Assembly (NCBI RefSeq): GCF_036417845.1 | Contig: NC_090020.1 | Coordinates: 42,020,425-42,084,424 of the forward strand | Source: Apteryx mantelli | Lineage: Eukaryota; Chordata; Aves; Apterygiformes; Apterygidae | Direction: 5' to 3' | Length of the DNA: 64,000 bases | Shown: positions 12,801-24,800 of the stretch, piece by piece | How the letters are laid out: each line of letters opens with the position of its first letter | Numbering within the stretch: position 1 is the first letter of the stretch | The notes under the pieces: model-generated | Seen by the model: only the letters and a program-made list of their open reading frames with translations | Database searches by the model: none | What the model was told of the DNA's origin: nothing | Position numbers and translations under genes: made by a program

Positions 12801-15800
12801 GAAGAGTTATCTTTGCATGGAATCAGAAAACGCAAATCCTGAATTAGTTGCTATTCCACACTTTGTGCTTTAATTGTTTAAAAATGCTTTACCCATTTAT
12901 TTCAACATTCATCTGTTTTCACACACACACAGAATTCCAGAGTTCAGAAAAGAATCAGCCCTACATTTTCTAGAGGCTGGTAAAATTTTAATACTATTTG
13001 GTCAATACCATTTAAGACCAAGCCACTGCATTCCTTGGCAACTACAGCAGGGAACACATCCTAGGGTGCGCCAAACACACTGTGTACTATTTTCTACACA
13101 ACAGAAGGTTCCCAGGAAAGAACCACTGTCTTTATGTCACTGGTCTGAGGAAGCATGAGGGGGAAATGCAACCTTAAAAAAGAAGGAAGAGGGAATATCT
13201 TGTTAAAGACACTTTTCTCATTTTTTAACCCTTTAAAAAAAAGGACAAAAACCACAGAGGTACTTACAAAGTAGAACTTATTTCAGAAAAAAATACAGTC
13301 CTCTACCTTAAAATAATTTTTTTCCCCTTTTACCAGTCAGTGGTAAAGTCTTCCATGATTTGGTAGATTTATTATTATTATTACAAAGCCAAGAAAATAC
13401 TACCTCAAAAGATTATAAAATAAGGTATTTCAAGAAATTACCTAGAAAGCACATTTCCTATGGAAGGTGTCAAACTCCTAACATAATGCCACACCACTGT
13501 ATTGGTACACTGTTAATGTACAGTTCAAATTACGTGTAGCTTATGAACATACTGTAATCTTCCAGATAAATCAAATGCATGTTAATATGTTAAAAACGTA
13601 TTGTTACAGAGGAGGAGGACAGAAAACAGCATATAAATAAACAAAGGACCTTATACGAGAGAAGAGAGTAAAAGAAAAGCCTGTCTTAAACAACTAGATC
13701 TAGTTGGCAAGGCTAACACATTACTGGAGAAGTGTAAGATTTTGGTCTACTTTAGACTAGAAAAAAAAAGTTACAATAAGAATTATAACAACTGATAACA
13801 TTCTGAGCACACACCAGCATTTGACAGGTTTGCTTTTGCTTGGCATACTTGTCATATACAAAACAAGGTAAATATTACTCACTATGCTGAGTATGCAGTA
13901 CATAATCCACATTTTGTGGTCATTACATTGTCAGAATCTCACATGATAATTCAGCTTTAGCAGAAAGTTTAAAACTGCACAGAGTAAAAGCAAATCATTA
14001 ATTTCCAGCAAGCAAGAAAAAAAAATTACCTCAAACAGACTGCCATTCTCCTGACAGCTCTCATGACAAAGCCAAAGAACTAAGGGAGCAACATACTCTG
14101 GTTTGAAAGCATCAACCATATCTAGAATAAATGGGGGGTAGGGGAAAGGGAGGAGAAAAATAAAAAATCATACAATAGAAATACAATACAATTTCACCAA
14201 ATTATTATTCTAACACGTTCTGATCATCACTAGAGCCAGGCAGAATATAACCAACAGAGTTTTGCAGTGAAAAGAAAGAACAAACAAAATGAAGTATTTG
14301 AAGACTTGTTAAATCTGAACAAGTTGTGATAGAGGACTTGTTTAGAGGATGTACTTCCTCTAAACCTGATCACATTGGTTCTGGGCCGGAAAGATGAAAG
14401 ACTCTCAGTGTTGGGAACACCATAATGTGTAGACAGCAAAGCCAAGTAGCTGCCTAAACGCTCAACTGAGGAAATTTAGGCCAAAGCTTGGACACTCCCA
14501 GCTGACCAGCAACATGAAACAAGGACAAGCCAGTTGGACATAAGCCAGACAGAGCTGTACCCGAGCAACTTCCATTTCAATCTGGTATTCAGTTATGAGT
14601 AAGAGGAACATGAGAAGAATTGCAGCTGCTGAATATTTGAGAAATAACTCATTTGGAAGTGACACATTCCAAGGTTTCCAAATGAAGTATTGGGAGTGAT
14701 CAGCCCCAATAAATTTATATATTGATTTTTTGGATTTTCATTGTCATCTGGAACAAAAGAAAAAAATTTGGAAAACTAACAACCTGTCATATAGCAGAAA
14801 GGTGACTTTCCAGGCAGCTCTTACCAGATATTCTATCAACTTTCTGAAAAAAGTAATTAAATTTGTTTAATTTCCTTTTTCAGGTTTGAAAATATTATTG
14901 TTTCAGAAGCAATAGATATATAGCTGTTCTTCAGCTAAAAGTCATTTAGCACTTCAGCATTTTTAAATATACCCTGAGACATAAACAGTTTGAAAAGTTT
15001 AGCATAACAGATATTTCTTAAGAGCAGACTTGAAGTAATAGAAGTTCATTTTTAGAACTTCCATGAAGGTAACAGGAGACAGAACTTCATTTAATACGGA
15101 GTTATACTTCGTAACTTTATAAGTGCATCAAAAAAGCCTTAGGCTTTTCTAAAGCATTTCAATTCATGTCACACAACCTTCTGTTCCAAAAATTAGCACT
15201 AAACTGTCACTAATGCTACTAATCCACTGTTAAACGGATTAAGAAATTGCTGGTAGAAGTTAAAAAAAAAAAAAAAAAAAAGCCACAAACACACTACCCA
15301 GGAGATGCAGACTGCATTTATACTACTAGCAAGAACAAAACTAAAATGGACCAGAAGTTGAACATACCCAACTGTTGCAATGCTACAGCATAATTGCTTG
15401 CAAACATCTAAGAATCCATAACAGGAAAGTACTGACTATGATTCCATGGACAAATTGATAAGGCTTAGGAAAATATTTCTCAAGTTCTGATGCCCAAATC
15501 TTTAGGAGTAGTTGAAAAAATTGGGCAGGAGGAAAGGAAAATTGTGAAGGAGGGAAGAAATAAGTGATTGGACAATAACAAACTGTCCTATAGGGAGACC
15601 TAAGGATCTCACTCTTAAACATAACTGAGAGAAAATTAGGAGGTGGTTTTATCACTGTATGTGAATATCTTCAGGCAGAAAGACATTCCAAGTACTGAAC
15701 TCCTTTTTAAGCTTAAAAAGCCAGCATCTGCAGCCTTGACATATGTGACACTTATGTAAATAAGTGAAATAAATCCCTGGAACTGACTACCTACGGAGAT

Positions 15801-18800
15801 GCTGGGTTTTCCAATCACTTGAATTATTTAAACCTAAAACAGAACACTTTACTGAGAACTTAGTCAAACAAAGTCACTGCATACAATCCATGCATGACTG
15901 TACAAAATATATTAGTCTTCGCTATCTTGTATATCAGTCTGGAAAATGTAATGGTTCGCCTGACTTTGAACTCTGCCTATCACTAAGGGGGGGGAAAAAA
16001 AAAAAGGGGGGGGGAAAGAAAAATGGAATAGGCTGATTCTGAAAGACTTTTTCAGAGCAATTTCTTTTTACAGAGCAATTTCTTTTTACAGAGGCTTCTC
16101 TCTGAATTCTTTGTATTTCTTTTGATTGTTTGCCAAAATAAATAGTCAGTCTGCTTATCCTAAGTTTGTGCTTTACACACAGCTCTGTCTTGCACAACAT
16201 TCTCCTTACTGGCTTCTTAGTGCAGTTCTCTGTTAAAACCTGTTCAAGTATTCAAAGATTAATAACTGTGCAATTCAGAAATACCTAATATATTGAGCAC
16301 CTGTGTTCATCATCATCTCCTGTTGCTCCTGGAGCCAAGGACTACATACATGAGATGTTGTGCAAAGTAAGACATTTTGCAATCAGACAATACCATAACA
16401 AATGTAGACTCCCTACAAGTGTATCTGATTCCATATCTACTGAAACAAACCTTTCCACTGCCTCAGGATGATCTTGAAGGAGGCTATAATTAAAAAGCAT
16501 TGCCATATGCAATTGTTCTTGTGAATTACAAAAATTGCTTTGTATCTTGTGACAGAAAATAAGAATTTCTAACAACACATAAAATAGGGAAGTTGGCAGT
16601 CCAAAGAAAAACAGAAGGACATTAGGAACAGCAAATTAACATTTTTTGAAATACAAAGGGTTTACATTTTGTAACTGATAAGAAAGCCATGCTTCACCTC
16701 ACTGAAAAATGTCAGTACACATCGACCTTAAATAGTTCACCTTGTGGCATGATAGTCTGGGTCAGCCTGGATCCAGCAGTAGGTGCAATTGTGTTGCAGT
16801 GGATGTTGTACTTCCGGCCTTCAATTGCAATTGTGTTTGAAAGACCCAAAAGGCCAAGTTTTGCAGCACTGTAGTTTGCCTGACCAAAGTTTCCATATAT
16901 TCCAGCAGCTGAGGAAGTCATAATTATTCTTAGAGAAAAAAAAAAAAAAAAAGTTAAATGTTCTCTTCAAGTTGTTTACTTACACATGATACTATTTTCT
17001 GGCTTTGATACTGCATAGTCTCTATATTCCTGCAAATGAAAACATGAAAACAACAATCAAAGCATTATTTTGTATTTTTTGCTAATAAACAGATGTCTTG
17101 TCTGGCTGATGGCAAACACCAGACAAATCCTGAAGAATAGTCACAGTAGTGGATAACTACCAGAGTCCTGAACCTTTTAGAGTTATAGTGTAAAACTGCA
17201 ATAGCTACTCTGTGACAACTGGGTATGGTACTGAAAAAAAGTATTTTTCTTTTCACGTTCTAACTGCACTTCATGTGGCAATATTAAAAAAACAAATGCT
17301 TTCAACAGTCAGAAAAAAAAACATTTCCTTAAAAATGGCTTCATCTTAACATCTGTTTGATAATACATGAAGATGCGTACTTACAATATTCACAGAATTT
17401 TCACAGAATCTTAATATATGTTAAACACATGAGGGAGGGAGAATGTTTATACTAAGGTAGCAAAATCTTGTCCCTTGTCCCCTAACACTACTGCTGTTGA
17501 GACGACTGAACTGCTCACAAGGAAGCTCTAGAACCACTGCGTTTTATAGTAGTTTTGAGACCTGAAAACATCGTGCTGCATGTTTCCTCATAAATCTGAA
17601 TTCAAAAGAAGAGTTTGCACCTTCACTTCTAAAAGCAGCCTGATCAGAATCAGTTCTAATATACTGTAAACACACTGCATAGTTGGGATCAAAGTCTATT
17701 TAATTTTTTTTGATTTTTTGCTTCATGGACAATAACATTGTTTTTAATCTAAATAAAGAGGTAAGTATTATTAGTACTGTTTCAATATGGTCAGTATGAA
17801 AAAAAGCTACAAAATCTATAGAAAGCAAGCATTCTGCAGCTGCCACACATATATACATAACCTGAAGAGACATTCACTAACAAAACGGAGCCTAAAGAAG
17901 CGTTTTCCTAAATGGATGCAACTCCTGAGCTTTAGCCATGCATTCTGCCTGCTTACTCGGCTCCTGATTTCTTCCCTTTTCTTTCCCATCCCATTGCCTG
18001 GACGGGAATGGATGTAATTTTGGTCAGAGAGTGAGGAACAAATTAACACTCCTTTAAACACGTGAGTACTGTGGTTAAGAACAAGACTGATTTAATCATA
18101 TTGGCGTTTTGACACAGAAAAAACAACAGAAGTTGAAAACTTGAAGCTCTGAATTGACAGCACTTTTTCAGCTAAAGGTAATGCGTATTAAAATAGACTA
18201 TGAACATCCCACAGTTACTGTAAGACAAATCTTTGCCCAAAGGGAAGCAAACTGACCCCTCAAAGAACAAGAACCACAAGCAGAACTGGATGCACCTGCC
18301 AATGGAGGTGTAGGAGGAAATCCTCTTAGACATGCAGTCACATGCATATAATATCAAATAGTTCTAATGAGCTCTAAGGAAGAGAAATGATATTTCTATA
18401 ACCCTGTAGCTCCTGTCTGGGATATCTGCCTTTACATGAAGGGCGACTTTAAAGGTTTCTGTGTGTGGAGGTGGTGGCAGCAGAATTGCAAGGATAAGAT
18501 CTCTTACATTTGGATGCTGATTTTGTTCATCTAGGTGACAATGAAAAAAGGACAAGAAACACTTTCACTGCCAGGGCATGCAGTCTGTGCACATTGTTTT
18601 TTTTTTTGGGGGGGGGGGTGGAAGGGGAGAAGAAGATAAACACATTTTTACCTGCCAAACTTCCGATTTTTCATATGATTCCATGCAGCTCGGGTGACCA
18701 GGAATGATCCCCTCAAATGAATTCTATGAATTATATCTAGGATCAAATTAATGGCAGTTTAATAAACCCAGGAATTCATTTGCCGACTTGAAATACACAG

Positions 18801-21800
18801 TTAGTTTCTTCTTCATAACAAGAACTGCATTCTCTTTCACACTTTCAAATGGAGACTAGGAAGGGGTGTTTTCTTCCTTTTTTATAGATCACTGAAGTGT
18901 TCACCTGAACACAAAAGTCAGCCAACGTGAGTCACTTCCTCCTCTTTGATGGGGCTCTCTCATCTGCGATTCACAAGCATCCAAAACTTCTGTGCTTGAG
19001 CACAGTCAAGCAAGGACTGCAGAAGCTAGACCCTCTTTGCAAAAGCCTGCCAGTTAACTGCCTCATCATCACCTACCATCTCAGTGAAGGTTCCCCCTGT
19101 TCTTCTGTTCCTTGGCGCATCAGCTTTCTTTCCTTTGTTGTTAGTTTTCAGTCTTTCAAGGCTGTTTAGTATTCAGTCAGCCAGCACTGGGCTATGAATG
19201 CAATCTGCTCACAGAGACTATTGCGTTTCACATGACCGTTTTCTGTATTCCACTCAGCACACAGGAGTGGCAGCTAGAGCCTTTCTTCCCCTTCAGAACT
19301 GCATAAGCCTAGCATGAACTGTAGCACAGATCTGGTTTGCAATCAAATAGGCAGTTAAGCACAAGCAGCTTACAAATGAGCCTTAAGGTCAAACACAATT
19401 CTCTATGGTCAGGCATAGACAGCCTTCCCCTCTTCTCTTCCTCCCTGTGCGACTGGAAGGGATGCACCTTCTATCTTTCACATAGTAAGTGAATCTCAAA
19501 GTTCATCAACTCACCCCAATCTTCATCACTTATCCGAACAAATGAACGGTCTCTTAGAATCCTAGAAAACATTGTCAGGAAAAATCAAAAAGAAAGATGA
19601 ACATGTGTCTACACAAAAGTGACATTCCATAGTCAAACAGAAAAAAAAAAAAAGAGCAAACCCAAAAACTTTAGATTTACTTACCCAGCATTGTTTACAA
19701 CAATATCTGCAAAAAACAAACAAACAAAAAAAACACACACACACTAAATGAACACATGTGCTGATGAAGTACAAGCTTATTAGCTTATTTCAATTTTTCT
19801 CCCACTTCTAATACTAACATACATGACAGGTATAATACTGTACATGTATACTCTGTTACTATTCTAGAGCTGCTTATCCTGATTAGGGACATTCTAACAT
19901 TGAACAATGATTAAAAAAAAAACAAAAAAAAACCCCATAAGATATTTGGGAAGAGGGAAGCCTCAGCCTACCAAAAGGACAAAGACCAACAGGGAGGAAA
20001 CACTGAGAAGTGCTGGCTACCTGGGAACACAACACCTGCAGGATGCAGCCATCCTGCTCAGTTTTGCAGCTTGCTCTGAGGTCCAGAGTGCTCCACGCTA
20101 TGCGGTTTGCACCACCCTCTTTGTTGGGGTAAACCCGAATAGTAACAGAAATCACCACTGAAGAGCAGTTGCAAAGCCACTAGAACAACTTGGATCATAA
20201 CAACTCTTAGGAGAATATTTCCTTTGGTTCCTGCTAGCTCGGATCACACGTACTTTTAGGCACTTAAATGTTAAAGTTAGATAAGTTTCACACTTAAATA
20301 GGAGCAGCATATCCAAAACAGAAACTTTATTCATTAGATATAATACCTGAAGTGTTTTCTTAATTTGCGCCTATACGTTTTGATCTTCATATGGGCTAAA
20401 GAGCTTCCAAAACATGACAGAGCATGACTGACTCTTTAATTCCATTATTTATCCTAATTTTAGACAACTAGTTACAATATTTGGTGAACTTTGTGAGCTT
20501 TCGAGACAGAAATTATCCACCATTCAGTACCAAAATTCTGAAGAAGAAAAATAAGTCTTATTTTGAGCTTTATACCTCTATTAAAAAATACCAAAAGACA
20601 AAGCAGCTGCCATTCAAACTTAAAGTGAAAAGCCCCTGCATTTGAAAGTTTCAGGTTTCACCAATTTAGAGCTGCAGATATCCAAGACTTATAATTTCAA
20701 CTGCAGTCACACTGTATTTCACACACTTCTTGTCAACTGTGCTGTTTATAATAGATTTGAACTTGCAAACAAGTTAAAACAAGAAATAGGTAACTGTACC
20801 AATCCTCCCAAAAGCCTCAAGTGCTGTCTTCACAAGCTTTTCACCATCTTCCACTGAATCTATTAAAAAAAAAGTATGACTTTTTAAGTAGAATGAACTG
20901 TATACATTGCACTTCCAGTATATTAATAGCTAATTCCATGGAATTAAAAAGAACTTTGTAGAACCCCAATATAAACTCAAATTTAGCCACTATTTGCATA
21001 TGGCCCAAGGCACACTCTACTGCACAATGTCTGACATTATAGGAAAAACAAGAAGCAAAATGAGTCAGAAGAGTCCATTCCCATTTTGCCTCTGACAATG
21101 GCTGCTGGCACTTTCAGTATCCCGATGTTGAGAGAACATGTGAAAGAAAAGGGTTTGGAGTATTAATTAAAAAAATGCTTTATGTCACTTGGTTTTAATG
21201 TCTCTCTCCCTACTCCAAATTACATTCCACCTTATTTAGATAGTATTGGCAAGCTGACAGTAGTCCTTTATTAAGCATGTCAACTTGTCGTTTAACACGG
21301 TCCATTATTCCTGCAGATGAAGTATTAAATCTAATCTGAAAAAAAAAAACACATACCATAATTGGGTACTGCTTTCCCTCCTTTTGCTCTGATTTCATTA
21401 ACCACTTTGTCGGCAGCTGAGGAGCTTTTGCCATATCCCTTGAAGTCACCTCCAAGATCATTCACTGTGCATCACAAAGAAAGGAATTTTTCAAGATTAA
21501 CACTCAATAGGTTTCATGGTCTCTCCTTATCTCATCACCACATTGGAAGTCTTAAAGAGCACTAACAAAACCTGCTGCCCCTGGATCCCACTGAGAATCT
21601 CTGACAATTAGAGAAGAACAGTATGTCATGTTACTGGATTTAAAAAAAGTATAATATACCATATCATTTTTTTGAAATAACTTGTGAAGCAGAACACAGA
21701 CTTTTTTCCCGTACCATGCATTCAACCTACTCGCCCTGCCGAGTTTATCCCTCCAATTGTACTATTACAGTTCGGAGATTAAGATCTACCATACCACTCA

Positions 21801-24800
21801 CAGGTGATTAATTCTGTTCTTTCATCAAACTGCTAAAGCTACTGCATGAACTGTAAACAAGACTTAGAAGACTTTGTTCCTGTTTTCTCTTTAACTGAGT
21901 AGCTAAAATGTTACTGGTAACTTAGGTATGGAACAAATCAAGAAGTCTAAACAAAGGCAGAAGAGCCTGCCCTGGAACTCTGGATCCTGCTCCTGCAGGG
22001 GGAGGACTGTTGGCTGACACAGGCAGCTGCGCTGTTTCCAGGCTGGTCTGCATACTGGGGCATGCACCATCAACAGGACCTGCACTGTATCATTGCCGTG
22101 GACAAAGCCCAGAATGAACAAGTCATGGAGTTAAAAAACAAAACAAAACAACCCCCCCCACACACACACGCACAAGCTATCCCCCCCAGATTTGTATAGC
22201 CAAAAGCAAAAAAGAATTAAGACAGAATATGACAATGTACTCAAGTACATTAAAAAAATTGATGCAGAAAAAAGGAAATAAACTGCTTTCCATATCCAAG
22301 CTAAGTAGATCAACAACTAATAGTCTGAACATGCAGCTAGGGCAACTCAGATGAGGCATTAGAGAAAACTCGCAAGAAGAGCGAAGCATTAGAATAGGCA
22401 AGGTGGGAGGACTGCCCAGTCCACAGCACCAAAAGTCTTTAACATGACATTAACCAAAAAATGAGTCAGGATCAGCACTAGGAATTCTGATCTCCTTTTG
22501 AGAAAGAGAAGAGACAATTTTGTGCTAAACATTTAAACAATGTCATTCAACTAGTCTTGTTAAGACGTTATAACTCTATTAAAGACATGTTTATATATGT
22601 TTACACTTCACTTAAAACAGCAATTTGCTGACAAAAGCTTAATTAAGAATGCCTTATGTAAGCAAGAATTTAACTAACATTAGTTGTGTCCATACTAGAG
22701 AGTTCCAATATTTTACCTAGATTAATTATTCAAAGGATTTAAACAGATTTGTCAAGTTTGCTATTACACACGAGACTTAAGGCTTTACCAATACATTAAT
22801 AAAAGTAAGGACAACACACTAACCTCACTACTACATATAAACTACACCCTTCTACAGAAGTATTTTGGCTCACAGAATTTTGATGTGAAAGACAGAAGTA
22901 ATTTGTGCCATCGTAGGCTGCATTCAGAAGGCCTTTATTCTTAAGTGTATTTCTGTCATGATAAAAGGTTACTGTCAAATCCCATTAGTTTTCAAGTATC
23001 AGTTTTCAAGCATCAGTTTTTAAGCTTGCACCACACTTTGAGAATCACTGTAAAACTAAAGTAGGGGATGGCAGCACCAATAAATATCTTCGTATTCATC
23101 ACTGTTCTCTCACTGCACTAGTTAATTGCTAAATTAGATTAAAGCAGTTAACTGACTTAGTGCAAAATATGAAAGTTAAAACTAGAGTTCAAAACTATAG
23201 TTACCATAGCCCTCTCTGTTTGAGGGTCAAATGATGTAAACTAAGTGACCACCACATCAAGAAGTTCCACAAAAGGTATGGTGAAAGGGTGAACATGCTT
23301 GTTCTTTTTGCTGTTGTTATAGCACTACCTCAAACTAATTGGACAGTTGAACACTTGGCTCTGCTGCCCTTTTAAGTATTTTCCTGGATTAATGAAATAT
23401 ATTAAATCAGTATTTGAATAACATTTCAATTTAAAAGTGGTATTAAATTAATATTCAGGCATAATAATGTAACAGTCAGCACAATGAATGCAGGATAACC
23501 AGTTTTGATTTGAATCAACTTGTCAAACAAAATTACTTTAAACACATGTTTGCAAGCAAATTATTTGCTGCTGCTGAGTTCTTTCTTATGCAATCAAACT
23601 TATTTTTAGAAGTGAGATGATAATTACAAAATAAAATGCTTCAAGGAGCATTGAGAACCTATTGAGGCTTTGCAGGTCCACTCCAGAGAGTGCTTAAAAG
23701 CAGAAGTAAGCCTGGAAATATTTGGGAAAGTTCACAGAGGTAAAAAGCTCCAAAAGCATCCCACAATGCAAACTAACATACAGAGAGATACGATCAGGAG
23801 ACATGCTTCAAAAGCGTGACTGTAACCCAAACTAAAACATTAATGCAGAAACACCTTCAAGTAAGTTGGAAAGAAACAGTAGGGTGTCTGGATATACTTC
23901 AGTGTGTGAGACAAAAAAATAAAACATTCCCTCTCTCCCCACTTGCAACTTTTTCTGGTGAGAAGTGTGACAGAGATACCAAGAGTGACAAGAAAAGGCA
24001 GTAGTTGGCAGTCTTTGAGGGAGAAGAGATCCATTTTAGTTGCACTGGTCAGTGTAACCAAGCCGACACCAACTCACTCAACAGAAGGTGAGTGGGAATG
24101 AGATGTGGGACTGGACAGCAGGTTAAAGACACAAGGCCTATGTCTTAAATCTGCTTGCATTAGAGAAATCCAGACATTTGCAAAAGTAACTTCTCAACTC
24201 ATTTAGGTCAGAATCATAAGACAACAAGAGTGAAGAAGAAAAGCATTTATGAGTATGCAAAGCACTACCATAATCAGTGATAGGATTTTGGCAAGGGCAT
24301 GGAAACAGCTGCAGATAAAAAAAGAGATGAAGTGAGGTGCCATTTCCGGAGAGAAACAAGAAGTTTCCCTTACAGTCAGTCAGTTCTGAACTTACTGATT
24401 TAGCTATTGTGCATTAAGTCCAAGAGATAAAGGAGCATTAGCAATAGTCAGGCAATATAATAGATTCTCTTCCAGAACATTCTGAAAAGTCAGAAAGCTA
24501 CTAACTACACAGGATTTATACAATTAAATATTTGGGCTGCTTTAATAACCTAATTCTTGTTAAATAAGAACTTGAGGTGAAATATTCATGTTCCCAGTAA
24601 ATAAGGGAAGTACCAAAGACAGCAACTACCAACAAAAATCCCTCTAGATTCTATTAAAGTTTTTTTTAAATTGTCTACATACAGACTTTTTGTATTTAAT
24701 CAAGAAAGTAAAAACAACCAATTTATGAAATTTTATAAACTGAGATTGGGATTTTTATTTGCAAGTTACTAAAATCAGTGGGCAACTTCTTGCAGGTTTA

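Larger units (their letters stand above)
10035..14029 (-). other. HSD17B4: HSD17B4 introns 9 and 10 (non-exonic parts)
   Basis: Introns 10035-11803 and 11829-14029, split by the 25-nt exon 10. They hold a 32-36-bp imperfect tandem duplication (10560-10626), a short TG microsatellite with a G-run (about 10999-11020) and a short CA repeat (about 12921-12931). Otherwise unremarkable. Confidence 0.8.
14122..16740 (-). other. HSD17B4: HSD17B4 intron 8
   Basis: 2.6 kb. It contains an A20 run (15262-15281), an ancient CR1/L3-like fragment (about 15770-15840), the G8A11G9 purine tract (15987-16017) and an 18-bp tandem duplication (16053-16088). No coding signal. Confidence 0.85.
16929..21356 (-). 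other. HSD17B4: HSD17B4 introns 3-7 (non-exonic parts)
   Basis: Introns 16929-18651, 18737-19514, 19562-19684, 19707-20799 and 20860-21356. The first starts with the T17 tract upstream of exon 8 and also carries T11G11 at 18597-18618. A GC-richer stretch at about 19950-20130 follows an A-rich run. It could be an old repeat fragment, but I cannot assign a family. Confidence 0.8.
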
